A stretch of DNA of 61,463 nt from Bacteroidota bacterium (GTDB taxonomy: Bacteria; Bacteroidota; Bacteroidia; Chitinophagales; Chitinophagaceae), in assembly GCA_018267575.1 (NCBI GenBank), contig JAFDYF010000009.1:1-61463 (forward strand). The letters are read 5' to 3'. Within the stretch, counting starts at the first letter, position 1; each line of letters starts with the position of its first letter. Below the pieces are notes generated by a model that saw only the letters and a list, made by a program, of their open reading frames with translations, searched no databases and was not told the DNA's origin. Shown in pieces: positions 1 through 9,375 of the stretch. The position numbers were made by a program, and so were the translations under genes.

Positions 1-2
1 GA

Positions 3-161
3 TCCGCTACGCTCATCGGGACAAGCTGTTTTCTGGGAGGAGCTTCGATTGGGCTTTGGCACTACTGTGCTGAACAACAGCTGTGCCTTGATGGGTTCAA
101 CATCGGCAAAAGCATTTCTTTAATAGCACAACACGTTAAAGACAATTATTTTCTTCACTAA
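3..161 (+). CDS. Possible C-terminal end of a gene cut by the window edge
   Basis: Frame 3 is open from the window edge to a TAA at 159-161 and would encode about 52 residues, ending IAQHVKDNYFLH. The stop lies 15 bases before the ATG of the next gene, which is typical operon spacing. I recognise no family. Frame 1 is also open to position 123, so the reading frame is uncertain, and the first 25 bases could instead be intergenic repeat sequence. Treat this as a possibility only. Confidence 0.3.
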   Translation, partial: SATLIGTSCFLGGASIGLWHYCAEQQLCLDGFNIGKSISLIAQHVKDNYFLH

Positions 162-176
162 ACATAGCATCAACCA

Positions 177-1019
177 ATGCAACCACTTCCATCATCAGCA
201 CAATACATTAAGGCAGTCCAGTTCAAAAATCTTCATAAGCGGGAGGGAGTCTTTATCATACCCAATGCCTGGGATGCAGGCTCGGCCAAAATATTGGAAA
301 GCCTTGGCTTTGAAGCAGTGGCCACCACCAGTGCCGGACTTGCATTTTCTCTGGCGAAAGCAGATGCCAGAAAAGCGGTGAGCCGGGAAGAGTGCCTTGC
401 CAATGCTCATTCCATTTCACAGGCCACGCATCTTCCTGTTTCTGCGGATCTGGAAAATGGATATGGTGATGATCCTGAAACTTGTGCTGAAACCATTTTG
501 CTTGCGGCAAAAAACGATTTGGTTGGGTGTACCCTTGAAGATGCAACAGGAATCTCAGACCAACCAATCTATAGTTTTGAATTGGCTGTTGAAAGAGTAA
601 AAGCAGCCGCGGATGCTGCCAGAAGTCTTCCCTTTCCATTTATGTTGACAGCAAGATGTGAAAACTATTTATATGGTCGACCTGACCTAAAAGATACAGT
701 TCGAAGACTGGTATCTTTTGCAGAAGCCGGTGCAGACCTACTTTATGCTCCGGGGATCAATACAAAAAATGAGATTGAGACCATTGTAAAAGCGGTTGCA
801 CCCAAGCCAGTGAATTTTCTTTTGGTTGATACGGTTGAAAAACTGAGTATGCAAGATTTAGGAGAAATAGGGGTAAAAAGAATCAGTCTTGGCTCTTCCT
901 TGGCGAGGATTGCCTATGGTGCTTTTATGCATGCAGTTCAGGATATACAAAGGGATGGCAAATCAAAACTATCGCAGTTGGCAGTTTCATATAATGACCT
1001 TAACCAATTATTCAAATAG
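177..1019 (+). CDS. Isocitrate lyase/PEP mutase family protein
   Basis: A 280-residue cytoplasmic enzyme of the ICL/PEP-mutase superfamily, a TIM barrel that makes or breaks C-C or P-C bonds next to a carboxylate using Mg2+. The substrate-loop strand PNAWDAGSAK is at residues 29-38, the metal-binding segment SADLENGYGD at 89-98 (D91, E93), GCTLEDA at 117-123, and a TARCENYL strand at about 158-165. The length fits the short carboxyphosphonoenolpyruvate phosphonomutase or 2-methylisocitrate lyase-like group. The KKCGH lyase signature is absent, so a true isocitrate lyase is excluded. No phosphonate genes are nearby, so the substrate cannot be named. A strong hairpin follows the stop. Confidence 0.85.
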   Translation: MQPLPSSAQYIKAVQFKNLHKREGVFIIPNAWDAGSAKILESLGFEAVATTSAGLAFSLAKADARKAVSREECLANAHSISQATHLPVSADLENGYGDDPETCAETILLAAKNDLVGCTLEDATGISDQPIYSFELAVERVKAAADAARSLPFPFMLTARCENYLYGRPDLKDTVRRLVSFAEAGADLLYAPGINTKNEIETIVKAVAPKPVNFLLVDTVEKLSMQDLGEIGVKRISLGSSLARIAYGAFMHAVQDIQRDGKSKLSQLAVSYNDLNQLFK

Positions 1020-1033
1020 CATACTATAAAATG

Positions 1034-1063
1034 AAAGAGGATAACTTTTGGGTTATCCTCTTT
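1034..1063. terminator. Bidirectional hairpin terminator
   Basis: A perfect 12-bp stem, AAAGAGGATAAC (1034-1045) with GTTATCCTCTTT (1052-1063), and a 6-base loop. It lies between the converging PEP-mutase-family gene and cytochrome gene. The A-rich and T-rich stem ends suit termination from either side. Confidence 0.8.
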
Positions 1064-1148
1064 AAAATCAAATTGATTATGATTGGTAAATAGTGTTAGT
1101 CAAGTCCAAATGTGGATAGCCAGATTCACTATAATGCACAACCGAAAA

Positions 1149-1613
1149 TTAGTTATTTGCAGGGGGCGGTGCCGGATGCTCATGATGCTCTTCATGAGGA
1201 GGCGCTTTAAATTCTGGGTGCTGGCTGCCATGGTGGCAAGTACCGCAGGTTACAGAAGGCACCATTTCCCCTTGTGGGTTTTTATTAAAACTGAAATATT
1301 TTTTGTTGATTTTTGCTGTCATCTTCATCATTTTGCGGGCAATGTTTTTTTCAGGTTTTTCATCGCTTGCAAAATCAGGCCATTTTTGATTGGGGTCTTT
1401 TGAAGGCGCATGGCAAAAATTACATTTCACGCCAAGAGCATCGCTATAACCTTCCATAACCTTGTGCAAGTCTTCCTTGCTGATGTCCTTTGGAAGGATT
1501 TTCAGGTTTCTTTTAGGAGGTTTCGGGTCATCTTGTGGAGTCGTGGCCGCAATCCCAATAAACATAAAAGCAGCAAGGGAAAGAAAGATCATGATTTTTT
1601 TGTACCGGTGCAT
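1149..1613 (-). CDS. Secreted diheme c-type cytochrome (reaction-centre cytochrome c subunit-like)
   Basis: A 154-residue protein with an N-terminal hydrophobic segment (about residues 7-23) that acts as a signal peptide or anchor. Two heme-c sites are visible: CNFCH at 64-68 and CGTCH at 123-127. Each follows a methionine-containing helix (M53; M95/M96/M98), the Met-then-CxxCH order of the photosynthetic reaction-centre cytochrome subunit family (PF02276-like). That family is widespread in non-photosynthetic Bacteroidota, so a periplasmic electron carrier is the likely role. The tail after residue 134 is rich in His, Glu and Pro. I chose MHRYKK as the start because upstream in-frame codons give no better signal peptide. 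It is monocistronic. Confidence 0.8.
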   Translation of the reverse strand: MHRYKKIMIFLSLAAFMFIGIAATTPQDDPKPPKRNLKILPKDISKEDLHKVMEGYSDALGVKCNFCHAPSKDPNQKWPDFASDEKPEKNIARKMMKMTAKINKKYFSFNKNPQGEMVPSVTCGTCHHGSQHPEFKAPPHEEHHEHPAPPPANN

Positions 1614-1687
1614 GGTATTAGTTTTTATATCACAATATAGGATTATCAGGGAAATAAAAATTCCCAAACATAAAATATTTCACTTTT

Positions 1688-1733
1688 GTTAATATTAACA
1701 TGACTTGCTCAACGTACAGATATATGTATATCT
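1688..1733. promoter_or_regulatory. Two palindromes upstream of the efflux operon
   Basis: The 293-base gap between the cytochrome gene and the RND operon has no convincing gene. It contains a perfect 12-base palindrome GTTAATATTAAC (1688-1699) and an interrupted one, AGATATA-TG-TATATCT (1718-1733). Efflux operons are often controlled by dimeric repressors that bind such sites, but no regulator gene is adjacent. The assignment as operators is inference. Confidence 0.3.
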
Positions 1734-1906
1734 ATTGGGAATTTTTCTCCCCAAAATCCCATTACATGGCTACCTTATTAAAACGCGGATATCATGCAAA
1801 ACAAAAAAATTTCCCGTTCGTCGCCGTGTTTTTAGGGTTTATCACAATTCCATCCCATGCTGGGGTCTACAATGTATTTTTAGCAAATAAAGAATTTCGA
1901 TAACTG

Positions 1907-3124
1907 ATGATACGAAGATTTACTTTTGCTGTTCAAAATAAAAATGTGATACCGAAACTGACTATCCGTACTTTACTACCATGCTGTATTGCATTTCTAC
2001 TATATTCCTGCACAAATAATCAGAACAACCAACAAGGTGCAGGCCCAGGCGGCTTCGATACCAAGCCCAAGGATTATGCGGTGCTTGCCCTGAACCCAAG
2101 ACATGCCAAAATCAATTTTGATTTCCCTGCCACCATCCAAGGCCAGCAGATTATTGAGATCAGACCCAAAGTAGATGGTTATGTCGACCAAATATATGTA
2201 AAGGAAGGCGCCACGGTAAAAAAAGGTCAGTTGCTTTTCCGAATCAAGAACCCGCAATACGAGCAGGATGTGCTTACGGCAACTGCTAGCATTAAAAGTG
2301 CGCTTGCCAGTGTGGATGCCGCCAAGATGGAAGTTGCCAAGGTAAAACCACTGGTGGAGAAAGATATCGTGAGCAAGTATGAATTGGAATCTGCCCAGTA
2401 TACTTTGGAAGCCCGTGAAGCAACCTTGGCGCAAGCCAAAGCCGCATTGGCGAATGCACAAACCAACCTAGGTTATACGACCTTACGCAGCCCTCAAGAT
2501 GGAGTAATCGGGAACATACCTTATAAAGTAGGTGCATTGGTAAACAGTACCAATGTGGAAGCACTAACCACCCTTTCCAACATCGGTAATGTATATGCGT
2601 ATTATTCAATGAACGAAAAACAGTTGCTGCAATTTTTTGCAACCACTCCCGGTAAGACCATTCAGGAAAAAACAGAGCAACTAGCACCGGCCACTCTGTT
2701 ACTTGCCGATGGCACCGAGTATCCAGAAAAAGGAAAGGTGGAAACAGCCAGTGGGCTCATTTCAACTGAAACCGGTACAGCCAGCTTCAAGGCCATTTAC
2801 CCAAACCCTTTGGGCATCATCCGCAGTGGTGCCAGTGCCACCGTGAGGATACCCACTATAATAGAAGATGCATTGGTCATCCCACAAAGTGCCACTTATG
2901 AATTGCAGGACAAAAGACTGGTATATGTATTGAGCAAGGACCACAAAGTTTTCAGCACGGCCATTACTACCACATCTACGGATGATGGGAAATTTTTTAT
3001 AGTCAATAAAGGTTTGGCATCTGGTGATACCATTGTACTCGAAGGGCTGATTGGGTTGAAAGATGATGCCACGATTATACCCAAAGCAGTAAGTGCTGAT
3101 AGCGTTTATTCAAAGAAGCCTTAG
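1907..3124 (+). CDS. RND efflux periplasmic adaptor lipoprotein (AcrA/MexA type)
   Basis: A 405-residue membrane fusion protein linking an inner-membrane RND pump to an outer-membrane channel. A lipobox LYSC puts the lipidated cysteine at residue 35, so it should be anchored to the membrane facing the periplasm. The biotinyl-lipoyl-like strand IRPKVDGYVDQIYVKEG is near residues 85-101, followed by an Ala/Lys/Glu-rich hairpin helix (about 110-180), a second lipoyl half (TLRSPQDGVIG) and beta-barrel and membrane-proximal domains. The length is typical. The pump gene starts 14 bases after the stop and the channel follows, so the three form one operon. Confidence 0.92.
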   Translation: MIRRFTFAVQNKNVIPKLTIRTLLPCCIAFLLYSCTNNQNNQQGAGPGGFDTKPKDYAVLALNPRHAKINFDFPATIQGQQIIEIRPKVDGYVDQIYVKEGATVKKGQLLFRIKNPQYEQDVLTATASIKSALASVDAAKMEVAKVKPLVEKDIVSKYELESAQYTLEAREATLAQAKAALANAQTNLGYTTLRSPQDGVIGNIPYKVGALVNSTNVEALTTLSNIGNVYAYYSMNEKQLLQFFATTPGKTIQEKTEQLAPATLLLADGTEYPEKGKVETASGLISTETGTASFKAIYPNPLGIIRSGASATVRIPTIIEDALVIPQSATYELQDKRLVYVLSKDHKVFSTAITTTSTDDGKFFIVNKGLASGDTIVLEGLIGLKDDATIIPKAVSADSVYSKKP

Positions 3125-3138
3125 CCCCACTCAAGCTT

Positions 3139-6100
3139 ATGATAAAAAGATTTATAGAAAGACCGGTTCTAAGTACCGTTATCTCCGTCATCATTGTTTT
3201 ATTAGGGGTGCTAGGTCTTGCCAAGTTACCCATTGAACAATATCCCAATATTGCGCCGCCCACCGTTCAGGTATCGGCTTTTTACACTGGGGCGAATGCG
3301 GATGTGGTTTTGAAAAGTGTGATCGTTCCATTGGAAGAAGCCATCAATGGCGTAGAGGGCATGACCTATATGACCTCATCAGCCACCAACGATGGCTCTG
3401 CATCGATCAGTGTTTATTTTGCAGTAGGCACGGATCCCGATAAGGCTGCGGTAAACGTGCAGAACCTGGTAGCGAGTGCCACCAGCCAATTGCCACAAGA
3501 GGTAGTGAAGGTAGGCGTTACCGTTAGGAAACAGCAAAGCAGCATGCTGCTCATCTTTGCATTATACAGCGATAAAGAAGCATACGGTCAAACCTTTTTG
3601 CAGAATTATGCCACCATCAACGTGTTGCCGCAAATTAAAAGAGTGCCCGGAGTTGGAAGTGCCACCACTTTTGGCAGCCGCGATTACTCCATGCGCATTT
3701 GGTTGAAACCCGACCTAATGTCTAATTATGGACTCACCCCAGCCGATGTGACCACGGCGCTCAGCGAACAGAATATTGAAGCAGCGCCAGGAAAATTTGG
3801 TGAAAATGGAGACCAGAGTTTTCAATACGTAATTAGATATACAGGTAAGCTGACCGATGTGCCACAGTTTGAAAACATCATCCTCAAATCAAAAGGCAAT
3901 GGCCAATTACTGCATCTAAAAGATATTGCCCGGGTAGAAATTGGAGCACTCTCCTATAGCAATAACAGTGCTTTAAATGGAAGACCCGCTATCGGAATGG
4001 CCGTGAGCCAAACGGCCGGTTCCAATGCCAGAGATGTGATCAATCTATCCAAAAAAGTAATTGACCAAGCTTCCAAATCTTTTCCACCCGGTATCCATTA
4101 TACTACTCTCGTGGACGTAAACAAATTTTTGGATGCTTCCATCGAAAAAGTAATCACCACTTTGTTGGAATGTTTTGCCTTGGTTTTCCTTGTCATCTTT
4201 ATTTTCCTACAGGATTTTCGCTCCACATTGATCCACGGCATTTCGGTACCGGTTTCGATCACGGGCACTTTTTTCTTTTTATATATTTTTGGATATAGCA
4301 TCAACCTCCTGACTTTATTTGCGCTGGTATTGGCCATTGGTATTGTGGTGGATGATGCGATTGTAGTGGTGGAAGCCGTACACGCCAAATTGGAAAGCGG
4401 GTACAAATCCCCTCGAAAAGCAGCCATTGACGCAATGAGTGAAATCACAGGTGCCATTTTATCTATCACACTCATCATGGCCGCGGTGTTCATCCCGGTT
4501 ACTTTTATTGGCGGATCCACCGGTGTTTTCTATAAACAGTTTGGTGTTACCCTTGCTATCGCAATCGGTATTTCTGCCATCAATGCCTTGACCCTTTGCC
4601 CTGCGTTGGCAGCCTTGGTGCTGCGGCCACCCAAACATCTTCCTGAGGAAAAAAAGAAAAACTTCTTTAAAAGATTTGGCATGGGCTTCAATGCCGCCTA
4701 TGACACATTAACGGCAAAATATACCCGAAGTATCCAATTTCTTTCTCTAAAAAAATGGATTGTGATTGCTTCAGTAATTGTTTTTAGTGGCGGTTTATTT
4801 TATTTGATGAAGACAACCCCTTCCAGCTTTGTGCCAGATGAGGATATGGGCACCATATTTGTCAACGTTAGTCTGCCCCCAGCTTCTTCGTTGGAACGCA
4901 CTTCTGTAATCGTAAAGCAAGTCGCCGACAGCGCCGCAACTATCCCCGAGGTGGAAGACGCATTCCGTGTTACGGGTTTTAATTTTTTGGCAGGTAGCGG
5001 CAGCTCTTATGGTATCGTTTTCTTGGAATTAAAACACTGGGACAAACGAAAGGGGGTCAGCAATCAGGATGTGATTAAAACGCTTTATCAAAAAGTGTCC
5101 AAGATTCGGGAAGCAGCAATCTTTTCTTTGTCCTTGCCCACCATCACTGGCTTTGGCGGCACGGGTGGTTTCTCCTTCCAACTACAGGATAAAGGCGGGC
5201 ATTCCATTAACGAATTTTATGGAGTGGCTAAAAACTTTCTGGCCGCATTGAACAAACGTCCCGAAGTGCAATATGCAGCTACCCAGTTCAACCCTGGCTT
5301 TCCACAATATGAGTTGAGTGTGAATGTGGCCAAGACAAAAGAAGCAGGTATTGGGGTAGATGATATTTTGAGTACCATGCAATATTATTATGGAGGCGTG
5401 TATGCATCCAATTTCAATAAGTTTGGTAAACAATATCGGGTGATGGTACAGGCAGATACTAATTACCGCGCTAACCTGAAAGGGTTGAGTAAAATTTTTG
5501 TCCGCTCTTCAGGAAACAAGATGGCACCCATTACCGAATTCATCAACATGAAAAGAGTTTATGGCCCCGAAAGCATTTCGCGGTTCAACCTCTTTACATC
5601 AATATCCGTAAATGGTTCGCCCAACCCGGGCTTTAGCTCGGGCGAGGCTTTGGTTGCCATCAAAGAAGTGGCTGACCAAACCCTTCCCCCAGGATACGGT
5701 TATGAGTATTCGGGTATTAGTAGGGAAGAACAGACCAGTGGTTCACAATCCATTTATATTTTCCTATTGAGTTTAGTATTTGTTTACCTGTTGCTGAGCG
5801 CACAGTATGAAAGTTATCTGCTTCCGTTTGCTGTGTTGCTGTCTATGCCGGTGGGCTTGTCAGGGGTGTACCTGTTCGCAAAACTTTTTGGCATCGGCAA
5901 CAATATCTATATGCAGATTTCCTTGATCATGTTGATTGGCCTACTCGCAAAAAATGCCATATTGATGGTTGAGTTTGCATTGGAAAGAAGAAGAAAGGGA
6001 ATGGACCTGATCGAAGCGGCCATCGAAGGCGCAAAAGCTAGGTTGCGGCCCATCCTCATGACTTCTTTTGCTTTTGTGTTTGGCTTGATGCCATTGATGT

Positions 6101-6306
6101 TCGCTACTGGCGCAGGTGCATATGGCAACCGCTCCATTGGTACAGGCGCTATCGGTGGTATGCTGATCGGAACGGTTTTGGGTGTTTTTGTAATCCCGGG
6201 GCTGTTCATCATCTTCCAATCATTGCAGGAAAAAATTCGTGGGAATAAATACACGGCCGATGGTGAACTGATCGAACCAATTATTGATGAGAATATTGTT
6301 GATTAA
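3139..6306 (+). CDS. RND multidrug efflux pump, inner-membrane subunit (AcrB/HAE1 family)
   Basis: A 1055-residue proton-driven drug exporter that works as a trimer in the inner membrane. It begins with the characteristic MIKRFIERPV and has the usual 12-TM, two-large-loop layout. The proton-relay residues are present: D405 and D406 in TM4 (GIVVDDAIVV) and K938 in TM10 (GLLAKNAIL), matching AcrB D407/D408/K940. The internal GGSTGVFYKQF stretch is also conserved. Its length and motifs fit the hydrophobe/amphiphile group rather than heavy-metal pumps. It lies between the adaptor and channel genes. Substrates cannot be predicted. Confidence 0.95.
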   Translation: MIKRFIERPVLSTVISVIIVLLGVLGLAKLPIEQYPNIAPPTVQVSAFYTGANADVVLKSVIVPLEEAINGVEGMTYMTSSATNDGSASISVYFAVGTDPDKAAVNVQNLVASATSQLPQEVVKVGVTVRKQQSSMLLIFALYSDKEAYGQTFLQNYATINVLPQIKRVPGVGSATTFGSRDYSMRIWLKPDLMSNYGLTPADVTTALSEQNIEAAPGKFGENGDQSFQYVIRYTGKLTDVPQFENIILKSKGNGQLLHLKDIARVEIGALSYSNNSALNGRPAIGMAVSQTAGSNARDVINLSKKVIDQASKSFPPGIHYTTLVDVNKFLDASIEKVITTLLECFALVFLVIFIFLQDFRSTLIHGISVPVSITGTFFFLYIFGYSINLLTLFALVLAIGIVVDDAIVVVEAVHAKLESGYKSPRKAAIDAMSEITGAILSITLIMAAVFIPVTFIGGSTGVFYKQFGVTLAIAIGISAINALTLCPALAALVLRPPKHLPEEKKKNFFKRFGMGFNAAYDTLTAKYTRSIQFLSLKKWIVIASVIVFSGGLFYLMKTTPSSFVPDEDMGTIFVNVSLPPASSLERTSVIVKQVADSAATIPEVEDAFRVTGFNFLAGSGSSYGIVFLELKHWDKRKGVSNQDVIKTLYQKVSKIREAAIFSLSLPTITGFGGTGGFSFQLQDKGGHSINEFYGVAKNFLAALNKRPEVQYAATQFNPGFPQYELSVNVAKTKEAGIGVDDILSTMQYYYGGVYASNFNKFGKQYRVMVQADTNYRANLKGLSKIFVRSSGNKMAPITEFINMKRVYGPESISRFNLFTSISVNGSPNPGFSSGEALVAIKEVADQTLPPGYGYEYSGISREEQTSGSQSIYIFLLSLVFVYLLLSAQYESYLLPFAVLLSMPVGLSGVYLFAKLFGIGNNIYMQISLIMLIGLLAKNAILMVEFALERRRKGMDLIEAAIEGAKARLRPILMTSFAFVFGLMPLMFATGAGAYGNRSIGTGAIGGMLIGTVLGVFVIPGLFIIFQSLQEKIRGNKYTADGELIEPIIDENIVD

Positions 6307-6414
6307 AAAAAAGTTCCCTCAATGAGGAAATGTATTGAATGGAAACTTTGATACACAATCGTGAAAAACCTGCAGAAGATATTTTGGACTTTAAAAGCAT
6401 GAATAGATTATAAG

Positions 6415-7812
6415 ATGGAAGAAATGAACTTGATAATAAAAAAAAATCTGGTCATCTGTATTTCGATGGCCATTTGGGTATTGGCTTCCTGCAAAATCAT
6501 ACAGCCTTATAAGCAGCCTGTCAATATAACCAATGATAAATTGTACCGGGATATTTCCACAACAGATACTAGCAGTATTGCCAGCATTTCTTGGAAAGAC
6601 ATGTTCAGCGACAAGATCCTGCAATCGCTCATACAAGAAGGGATTGATAATAACCCTGATCTTCAGGTTGCGATAGCCCGCATCCGATCAGCATCGGCTA
6701 ATTTCAAGCAAAGCAAACTTTCATTCTTACCCTCATTGAACGCAGGTGCAGCAGCTAGCTTTCAGGATGTGGCTTCCACTCAATTTGGTTTTCCAGAAGC
6801 GTATCAGCTTTCGATGAACGCCAGTTGGATGGCCGACCTCTGGGGACAACTGAGCAGTGCAAAACGAGCTGCATTGGCATCGATGTTGCAAAGCGAGGCC
6901 TATAGAAGAGCAGTACAAACACAGTTGATATCGGATATTGCTACCAATTATTATCTACTCATGTCCTACGATGCTGCATTGGCCATTACTGAAAAAACAT
7001 TGAGCCTGCGCAAGGAAGAAGTGGAAACGATGAAAATATTGAAAGAAGGCGATATCGTCACAGGGGCTGCCGTTGTACAGAGTACGGCCAACCGTTATTC
7101 CGTTGAGATTACGATCCCTGACCTGAAACAGAATATCAGGGAAACAGAAAACGCAATCTCTGTGCTATTGGGTAAAAGTCCCGATACCATTATGCGGGCG
7201 AGTTTGGAGGAACAGCCAGTTGATACCAATCTAAGTACTGGTGTGCCGGCACAACTCTTGGCCAATAGACCCGATGTGCAGCAGGCCGAATTCCAGTTAA
7301 GGAATTCTTTTGAAATGATAAACGTGGCCAGAACCTATTTTTATCCATCTTTGAACATTACGGCCTCGGCTGGTTTTTCAAGCTTGTACATTGCCCAAAT
7401 GTTCAACCCTAGTTTATTCTTTTCAAACCTCACGGGCAGTTTATTGCAACCCGTTTTTAATCAGGGTATCAACAAACAAAGGCTTGCAGTGGCACAAGCC
7501 CGTTATGAAGAATACCTGGCCAATTTTAGGAAATCCGTTTTAACGGCTGGACAGGAAGTATCGAATGCTTTGTATAGTTATAAAACCGCCGTTGAAAAAG
7601 AATCTCTCCGATTACAACAGATCGCCTATCTGGAAAAATCGGTTGAATTTACCAAGGAATTGCTCAAATATTCTTCAAAAGCAAATTATACTGACGTGCT
7701 CACTTCCGAGCAAAGCCTCCTTTCGGCCCAGCTCAACAGTGTGAATGACAAATTACAACAATTGACAGCAGTGGTTTCCTTATACAAGAGTTTGGGTGGG
7801 GGATGGAAATAA
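6415..7812 (+). CDS. Outer-membrane efflux channel lipoprotein (TolC/OprM, NodT family)
   Basis: A 465-residue outer-membrane channel completing the tripartite pump. The lipobox ASC gives a lipidated C26. Two outer membrane efflux repeats are visible: long Ala/Gln/Ser-rich helices at about residues 75-260 and 280-460, with family motifs LANRPDVQQAEFQLR (about 282-296) and ARTYFYPSLNITASAG (about 303-318). It starts 108 bases after the pump gene in the same direction. A second ATG three codons in (6424) is an equally possible start. It ends 13 bases from the convergent protease gene, with no terminator hairpin between. Confidence 0.93.
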   Translation: MEEMNLIIKKNLVICISMAIWVLASCKIIQPYKQPVNITNDKLYRDISTTDTSSIASISWKDMFSDKILQSLIQEGIDNNPDLQVAIARIRSASANFKQSKLSFLPSLNAGAAASFQDVASTQFGFPEAYQLSMNASWMADLWGQLSSAKRAALASMLQSEAYRRAVQTQLISDIATNYYLLMSYDAALAITEKTLSLRKEEVETMKILKEGDIVTGAAVVQSTANRYSVEITIPDLKQNIRETENAISVLLGKSPDTIMRASLEEQPVDTNLSTGVPAQLLANRPDVQQAEFQLRNSFEMINVARTYFYPSLNITASAGFSSLYIAQMFNPSLFFSNLTGSLLQPVFNQGINKQRLAVAQARYEEYLANFRKSVLTAGQEVSNALYSYKTAVEKESLRLQQIAYLEKSVEFTKELLKYSSKANYTDVLTSEQSLLSAQLNSVNDKLQQLTAVVSLYKSLGGGWK

Positions 7813-7825
7813 TTTTTTACCCCAA

Positions 7826-9199
7826 TCACTTTTTTCTGAATGCGATAGCAATACCAGAAACCAATAGCACCACAGCTACACTCAAGAGTATATACTTAAG
7901 ATTTTTTGCGCCCTCATCTTCTCCCCTGCCGATATGATCTTTGCAATCATCGATCAATGTGTATAAGGTTGCATAACCGGGGTTTATTTTTTTTATTTCT
8001 TCCAGTTTTCGCATCGCCTTTTGATAATAATGTTTATTGATCAAATCAAGGGCTTCGGAAAATAGTTTTGTAGAACCGCTGACTTGTACATCGATTCCCA
8101 CGGAGTCGATAAATTCATTTAATATGGAAACAGGTATGGAAAAATTAAGACCGGCCGCAAGCCCGCCTGAATTTTCGAGGCTTCCAAAAGTAGTGAGTCC
8201 CACTACTTCCCCATTACTATTACAAACCGGGCCACCGCTACTGCCATGATTGATATTGGCATCCATTTGTATCACTGGCCAGCCGTTAACCGATTTTTTA
8301 ATGGCGCTTACTATGCCCGTGGTAAGCGTGGGCTCAATGGCAGATTCGGCCGACACAAAATCATTATTGGTAACAGGGCCGGGATATCCATAAACAAATA
8401 ATTGTTCGCCAACCTTGGGCAGTTGATCATCAGCAACCTTAAGCACCGGCAGGGAATCTTTAGTCTCAATTTTCAAAATGGCCACATCCATGCCGGGCAT
8501 GGGCTGCCCTTTGATAATAATGCTCGCCTCCTTGGTTTCCGTGGATACCGATCCATCGGGCTGGTCATTTCTATATACTACATAAACGGTTTTTTTAAGG
8601 TCACTCAGGGTCATGGGCACCAGTTTTGAATATACAGAGGCATAGCTATCGTATAAATCATTTTTTTGCTCCGCCGACAATTTTACGGCCCATGAATTTT
8701 CAATAGCCGCAATATTCGCTTCCGTCATTTGCTGAAAAGCGGTGAGGATAAACTGCCTTCGTACAAAAGCATTGTCGCGGTCAATTAGATGGCTATTGGT
8801 AGCCACATACCCATCGCCGGTAATAAAAAAACCCGTGCCCGTAGCCGTAATCTGCTGTGTTTGCTCTATATAGTTAAAGGTTTTCTTGAAAAAACGTTCT
8901 GGTCGGCTGCCCATCGCCTTGAACACGATATCCAACTTTTGCTCAGGTGAAAATATGGCACCGGCCGTATCGGCTCTTTGGATGGAATCCAAAAGATGGT
9001 TCAAAAACTTTTCATCCATTTTCATTTGGTTCACGTACACATTTGCAGAAAAGACGGTTTTGATCATCACCACGCCTGGTCGGTTGAGTGCATAATTTTG
9101 TGCAGCAGAACAATTCTGCCCGTTGAGTGATTTCAAACCAATCATGGAAAACAACAGGAACGCAACCATCTTATACCCTATGAAAAATCTATTTGCCAT
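7826..9199 (-). CDS. Membrane-anchored trypsin-like serine protease (DegP/HtrA-type fold)
   Basis: A 457-residue exported protease. After a signal peptide (about residues 1-27), the chymotrypsin-fold domain carries the full triad: H137 (TNSH), D238 (MDVAILK) and S321 (HGSSGGP). GTGFFITGDGYVATNSH is the standard first strand of the HtrA/S1C group. There is no recognisable PDZ domain. The C-terminal part has a TPR-like helical hairpin (about 383-425) and a single TM helix (about 438-455) ending in RKK, so the protease domain should face the periplasm with its tail in the membrane. An insertion of about 60 residues (150-210) separates His and Asp strands. It is divergent from rarA. Confidence 0.85.
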   Translation of the reverse strand: MANRFFIGYKMVAFLLFSMIGLKSLNGQNCSAAQNYALNRPGVVMIKTVFSANVYVNQMKMDEKFLNHLLDSIQRADTAGAIFSPEQKLDIVFKAMGSRPERFFKKTFNYIEQTQQITATGTGFFITGDGYVATNSHLIDRDNAFVRRQFILTAFQQMTEANIAAIENSWAVKLSAEQKNDLYDSYASVYSKLVPMTLSDLKKTVYVVYRNDQPDGSVSTETKEASIIIKGQPMPGMDVAILKIETKDSLPVLKVADDQLPKVGEQLFVYGYPGPVTNNDFVSAESAIEPTLTTGIVSAIKKSVNGWPVIQMDANINHGSSGGPVCNSNGEVVGLTTFGSLENSGGLAAGLNFSIPVSILNEFIDSVGIDVQVSGSTKLFSEALDLINKHYYQKAMRKLEEIKKINPGYATLYTLIDDCKDHIGRGEDEGAKNLKYILLSVAVVLLVSGIAIAFRKK

Positions 9200-9375
9200 T
9201 TTATATCACTGTTTGATCATACTGCCCAGCAGCTTTGACAATACCAATTGAAATATACCATTATAATCCTTCAAAATAATTTAAAAAATCGATTGCCTTT
9301 TTTCCACCCTCACATCAGGAGATTACTTCTCTAAAACGGCCAACTTGTTGTAGTATTGTTATTTAAATTTTTTAT

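Noticed and set aside
1700..1903. 67-codon ORFs between the cytochrome gene and the RND operon
   Set aside because: Two overlapping frames with no family resemblance in an AT-rich promoter region.
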